Below, piece after piece: positions 16,161-19,437 of a stretch of 19,437 nucleotides of DNA. The notes under the pieces are model-generated. The model was not told where the DNA came from. It saw nothing but the letters and a program-made list of their open reading frames with translations, and did no database searches. The stretch comes from Pavlovales sp. CCMP2436 (Eukaryota > Haptophyta > Pavlovophyceae > Pavlovales). Every line of letters begins with the position of its first letter. The stretch's first letter is position 1. The stretch is taken from assembly GCA_026770615.1 (NCBI GenBank), contig MU631485.1, forward strand, positions 206,804 to 226,240, read 5' to 3'. The translations under genes were made by a program, and so were the position numbers.

Positions 16161-17082
16161 TCTCCTTGTAGTTCTTGGCGCCTCCAAGCTCTGGCTTGGC
16201 CGCTAGCGCCTGCATCTTGACCAGCGCGTTGCGGCTGGGCGGGTGAGCGGGCGGCGCGCAGGCTGCGCGCTGCGCGGCGATGAACTTGCTCAGCTCATTC
16301 GTGAAACGCGCGCGCGCATCAGGCCTCGAGAACGCGTCGAGGGTGAGCTGATTGGTCTGGGCGAGCAGGAAGAGCAGCGAGGGCGTCAACGTGATCGAGC
16401 TGAGCTGGATGATCTGCTCGAACGCCGCTGGGTCCAAGTCGAGGAGCGGCTCGTAGAGCTGCTTGAGGTGATGGACGGCGGAGAGGATCTGAGCACCAGT
16501 GGTCGATGACGCTGAGTCATGCATGCTGACGATTGCCGTCGCAAACTTGTAGAGGTCGCCGACGAGGGCCTCGACACTCTTGTTGGCGTTGACGAGCTCG
16601 ATGGAGTTGAGGATCTGCGAGGCAGAGAGGTAGCCGGAGGTGATCCCGTCCGGGTCGTGGGCGGAGATCTTGCACTTGATCAAGTCCAGGATCGAGTCGT
16701 CGATCTTGTCGCTCAACGCCTGCCCGTAGATCTCGGCGGAGTTGGCGTAGACGGTCTCCAAGTGCGCGTTGACGATGTCGTCGTCTGCGCGGTCGGCCGC
16801 GGAGATGACGGCCGTGTTGACCGAGGGCGCGCCGGGGTGGAGCCGTATGTAGTAGATGAACTCGGCGGGCGTCCGAAGCCGAAAGAATTGGAATTCTCCA
16901 GCCGCTGGGAGCTCGACGATGTCTGAAGAGAGCCCCTTCATGGAGCGGGAGAGCGCGATGTAGCGCTGCGTCGCTGGGTAGAGGACCTTGACCAGGGTCT
17001 CCTTGTTCATGATGTCGGTTGGGTTCTTGAGCGTCGCGCCCTTGGCGCGCGCGTCAGCTTTGGGCTGGCTGAGGTTGAGCAT
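16061..17082 (-). pseudogene. gag: copia gag, N-terminal part
   Basis: Opens with an ATG at 17082 and reads ~309 codons of well-formed, largely helical protein (for example GAQILSAVHHLKQLYEPLLD and LSKFIAAQRAACAPP) to KNYKEIP. There the frame is lost: one C appears to be missing from the run at about 16156-16159, and the zinc knuckle continues in the next frame. The frame itself runs on to a stop at 16063, so its last ~30 residues are not gag. Length and helix content before the knuckle fit the capsid region of Ty1/copia gag. No LTR or primer-binding site could be identified upstream. Confidence 0.75.
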
Positions 17083-17148
17083 GATGAAAACGCGTGATCT
17101 TGTTGGCGAGGTGGTGGCGCGACGCGGCGATCGAACTCGTGGGAGTTT

Positions 17149-17299
17149 AATGAACGACTCTCATCAGGTTTAATCAAAGAAATTATCTTCCTGGTGAAGA
17201 CAAGTTCCTTGCTATCTTAGCCGGACTGCGAATGTCCCGGACTGAGAGTCCGGAAGGATCGAGTCAGATAAATCTGACCAGTGTCAGATTATCTTGACA
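17149..17299 (+). repeat. Conserved structured block, copy R
   Basis: Second copy of the block at 2215-2361, same strand. CCGGACT and AGTCCGG around GAG form a 7 bp stem (the eighth pair is lost). AGATAA (17266-17271) pairs with TTATCT (17289-17294) around the conserved loop GACCAGTG. The sequence ends TTGACA as in copy L. It lies ~70 bp upstream of the gag ATG but in antisense orientation to gag, whereas copy L is sense to the proline-rich frame. Confidence 0.75.
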
Positions 17300-17445
17300 G
17301 TGGCCAACAAAAACTGCTTCATGAGCTCCCGAAAAGTTATTTTTTCTTCGACGCGGGGGGGACCCCCCGGATCCCCCCCCCCCGACCCTACCCTCAGCTT
17401 CTTATTTACTATAAGGAGCTTGCTTTCGAGCAGGCTCGGCTTTTT
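17300..17445. other. Homopolymer-rich spacer
   Basis: Contains GGGGGGG followed by CCCCCC and an 11-base C run (about 17356-17382), then AT-rich sequence with TTTTTT. No gene is seen. The G/C runs are also places where assembly may be unreliable. Confidence 0.4.
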
Positions 17446-17514
17446 TGGGTAATAAACAAAACGAGGCTCAGTTTCTTAACGGTACGGCTTCTTATTGCCC
17501 GCGATCTCCCGTAA
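17446..17514 (+). mobile_element. Half MITE, copy 5 (right end only)
   Basis: AAACGAGGCTCAGTTTCTTA, ACGGCTTCTTATTGCCCGCG and the end ATCTCCCG followed by TA match the right end of the other MITEs. No matching left end is found in the preceding 150 bp, so this copy is truncated. Confidence 0.7.
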
Positions 17515-17793
17515 TCACACTGATAAACACACCCAGACAAACAGACCTCGGACCTACGCCCATTCGCGTGATACACAGCAACATTGGCTCACACTACAGA
17601 GGAACCAAACCACTTATCCCAGAACAACAACCACAACCACAATCACCTTAGATGAGTCGAGAGTTTTTAAAGATAAGCGGATGATTATTGAGTCACCCCG
17701 CCGCCTGGGTTTAGACCAGGGGTTGGAGATTACCGCCCCCGGCGGTTAGGCGAGCTGCGCATTAGCGCACGTCATTTTAATTTTATACTGTGA
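17511..17793 (+). repeat. Structured SINE-like unit, copy 1
   Basis: Shares with copies 2 and 3 the stretches ATACACAGC, GAGGAACC, GATTATTGAGTCAC, GGCGAGCTGCGCA and the end CATTTTAATTTTATACT. Within it CCGCCG and CGGCGG enclose CCTGG…CCAGG (about 17698-17748), and TGCGC/GCGCA form a hairpin around ATTA (about 17756-17769). It is the most diverged of the three copies. Confidence 0.7.
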
Positions 17794-18290
17794 ATTGTCG
17801 GCGCGCGCGGCTTCTATAAACAAAGTTAAAAACTTTAAAAACCAGCTGATAAAAAAGAAGAAAAAAAAAAATCCTTAAACCATCTTCGCGGATCGCGAAG
17901 TCAAATCTCATCAGCATCAAACTAGACCCGTGAAGGATGCGAGTATCGCACGCAGCTCCGCCGCTACGTGCGGCTCGACGTGCGGCTCGACTACGGGGCC
18001 AGCTCGATGGGAAGCTTGGCCAGCGCCCCCACGCACAGCTCGATGCAGTGCTCGACGGCGGGAAGACGAAGCAGCTCGAGTGACGGCGCGCAGGCCGCAG
18101 TTCGTGGTAGCTTGACGAAGCGGCTCGAGCGACGCCATGCGCACCTCGATGCGCGGCTCAACGTGCAGCTCGACAACGGGGAGCTCTACGGGTAGCTCGA
18201 CGGGCAGCTCGACCAGCTCGTCGGCGGCGGCGCGTTGATGAAGGGCTTTCGAGAAAGTAACTGACAACCGTAGCAAGACAGCCGACGATT
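17794..18290 (-). other. GC-rich repeat-like stretch with a doubtful frame
   Basis: Begins with AT-rich sequence and an A-rich tract (17850-17872), then CGCGGATCGCGAAG. From 17940 to 18235 GCTCGACGTGC/GCTCGACGGGC-type units recur, which create a minus-strand frame of 119 codons (18276-17917) with ELPVELPVELPVVELHVEP-like repeats. The frame has an ATG but no recognisable domain, and short-period repetition explains its openness. Confidence 0.3.
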
Positions 18291-18334
18291 TTTTTTAGAT
18301 TTTTTTATAACGTAAAAAAAAAAAAAAAAAAACT
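18290..18334. repeat. T-rich and poly(A) tract
   Basis: Two T runs of 7-8 bases are followed by AACGT and about 18 consecutive A. It may be the tail of a retrotransposed sequence on the plus strand, whose body would be 17940-18290, but no target duplication is visible. Confidence 0.5.
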
Positions 18335-18497
18335 AATCTGAGGCTACTCCGCTCGCCCTTCACCCCGCAGCCCCTCATCCCGCACCTCACCAACCCAACA
18401 GCTTGGAACCTGCTCACAAACCTGTAGCTACTCAAAAATGTGTTCACCAGCCCCAGGTCCGTAGGATTCTCATGGCACAGAACACATACCGAAACGA
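18335..18497. other. Spacer, nothing assigned
   Basis: C-rich sequence between the poly(A) tract and inverted repeat B. No frame, repeat or RNA gene is seen. Confidence 0.4.
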
Positions 18498-18598
18498 CCT
18501 CACCTCTACCACCACCATCTCTGCTGCCAGGACTAACGTCTGACGTCGACCAAGTCAGTGAGTGAACAACACCTGTTGAACCATGCTGAGCCGCTATA
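18498..18598 (-). repeat. Dispersed repeat B, inverted copy
   Basis: CCTCACCTCTACCACCACCA through CACCTGTTGAACCATGCTGA is the reverse complement of repeat B at 156-284 and 5197-5324. It lacks the last ~25 bp seen in the other copies (the GAACTCGTAGCAATTGCCAC end). It abuts structured unit copy 2. Confidence 0.85.
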
Positions 18599-18603
18599 GA
18601 TAC

Positions 18604-18868
18604 GAATCATACACAGCGACATAACTACTCACTTTCGAGGAACCCAAGCTCGCACACACAACCAACAAACCTAATGATGCATGGGTTGTTGTTGAGAAAA
18701 GAAAGTGTATTCAGTTTAGAGGAGGATTATTGAGTCACACTGTCGGGCCGGCTAGAGACCCCTCGTTGGGTATCGTGGCCGGGGGAAGGAGGTAGCAGCC
18801 GCCCCGTGAAAAGTGGCTGGTTCGGCGAGCTGCGCACACAGCGCACACCATTCTAATTTTATACTAAT
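18604..18868 (+). repeat. Structured SINE-like unit, copy 2
   Basis: Closely similar to copy 3 throughout (shared TGGGTTGTTGTTGAGAAAAG, TTCAGTTTAGAGGAGGATTA and CGGCGAGCTGCGCA). It ends CATTCTAATTTTATACT. GCGC ACACA GCGC forms the 3' hairpin. It contains no coding frame of note. Confidence 0.8.
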
Positions 18869-18968
18869 AGAAGCCCCAGTACCACTCACAGGAGGCTGCC
18901 CATGAACACAAGAAGCACCAAGAACCGGAAACACCAAAGAAGGGAAACCACGCAAACAGCCAGCACAC

Positions 18969-19292
18969 GCCATAATCACACTCATGCGCTCACCCAGAAT
19001 GGCAGACACAGAACAAATACCGATTCGAGTCATACACAGCGACAGCTACTCACTTTCGAAGAACCCAAGCTCGTACACACAACCAACAAACCTAATAATG
19101 TATGGGTTGTTGTTGAGAAAAGAAAGCGTATTCAGTTTAGAGGAGGATTATTGAGTCACCCTGTCCGGCCGGCTAGAAACCCCACGTTGGGAATCGTGGC
19201 CGGGAGAAGGAGATAGCAGCCGCCCCCGTGAAAAGGTGCTGTTCGGCGAGCTGCGCAGTGCGCACACAGCGCAAGTCATTCTAATTTATATT
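18969..19292 (+). repeat. Structured SINE-like unit, copy 3
   Basis: Longest copy. CATAATCACACTCATGCGCT at its start also matches the start of copy 1. CCACG and CGTGG pair around TTGGGAAT (about 19174-19200) with CCGGCC/GGCCGG outside, followed by a GCGC-rich 3' hairpin. It ends CATTCTAATTTATATTTA and runs straight into inverted repeat A. Confidence 0.8.
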
Positions 19293-19437
19293 TAATATAT
19301 TTATGATAGGGATTCAAGCTGGTGTCTGACTGTTCTGAATGTTGTGCTGGTCTGAGCGCTGCGTCGCCCATTGCCTGCTGCGTGCCTTAGTCGGCTGCGC
19401 TGGCTTGGGCGCCACCGCGCGTGCCGATGGATCTTCG
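19293..19437 (-). repeat. Dispersed repeat A, inverted right-edge copy
   Basis: Reverse complement of the left-edge sequence with only a few differences, extended by about nine bases (CGAAGATCC) beyond the point where the left copy is cut. The window is thus bounded by inverted copies of A. Confidence 0.9.

Larger units (their letters stand above)
8297..17082 (-). mobile_element. Ty1/copia LTR-retrotransposon, degenerate, with nested insertions
   Basis: Read on the minus strand the order is gag (17082 onward), zinc knuckle, Cys-rich region, aspartic protease, integrase, reverse transcriptase and RNase H ending at 8297. Integrase before reverse transcriptase defines Ty1/copia. Two insertions split it: a MITE plus repeat A at 15047-15384, and a MITE plus a non-LTR element at 9882-12067. 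Removing both leaves roughly 6.3 kb, normal to long for the family. No LTRs are visible. The right flank beyond gag (17083-17310) has no match in the left flank, and the left flank is cut by the fold-back element after ~70 bp. The many frame breaks show it is long inactive. Confidence 0.9.

Noticed and set aside
17083..17140. tRNA-like 3' end or primer-binding site (GAGTTCGATC…CCACCA on the minus strand)
   Set aside because: It resembles a T-arm plus CCA, but the T stem does not pair and a primer-binding site should be the complement of a tRNA 3' end, not a copy of it.

Overview
This is eukaryotic nuclear repeat DNA. No intact host housekeeping gene, rRNA or tRNA was recognised. The content is a Ty1/copia retroelement, a non-LTR retroelement fragment, a FAR1/MULE-type zinc-binding gene remnant, a chromodomain remnant, TA-flanked MITEs, a tandem satellite and several dispersed repeats. 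GC-rich degenerate coding stretches alternate with AT-rich spacers. A fungus or another protist with a GC-rich genome is plausible, but nothing in the window fixes the lineage.

Layout. 1-1140: two dispersed repeats (here called A and B), a broken chromodomain gene and a second, partial A copy. 1140-2360: mostly unassigned DNA ending in a structured 147 bp block that recurs at 17149-17299. 2356-4330: a proline-rich open frame, a double hairpin at its stop codon, and a FAR1/MULE-like zinc-binding gene with an early stop. 4440-6565: a 24 bp minisatellite and then an array of eight ~163-186 bp satellite units, one of them carrying a B copy. 6873-8229: a large fold-back inverted repeat whose arms end inward exactly at MITE copies. 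8297-17082 (minus strand): one long copia element, read from gag at the right to RNase H at the left. 17100-19437: the second structured block, half a MITE, three copies of a structured SINE-like unit, an inverted B copy and an inverted A copy at the right edge.

The copia element is the backbone and records a readable order of events. It is split twice. In its gag-pol region a TA-flanked MITE inserted, and that MITE was itself split by a copy of repeat A. Just upstream of the reverse transcriptase a second MITE inserted, and a 5'-truncated non-LTR element then inserted into the last bases of that MITE, leaving a 16 bp target-site duplication (10036-10051 and 12052-12067). The copia frame also carries many frameshifts, an in-frame TAG and a lost catalytic Asp in the reverse transcriptase, so it is dead. 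All three DDE residues of its integrase can still be seen.

Repeat A lies inverted at the two edges of the window, and B lies inverted just inside. This may mean that the sequence is a contig broken at a high-copy repeat, or that the whole 19 kb is flanked by long inverted repeats. The sequence alone does not decide. The most interesting items are the conserved structured block with a compensatory base-pair change, the structured three-copy unit at the right end, the hairpin-bearing satellite, and a Cys-rich domain inside the copia polyprotein.
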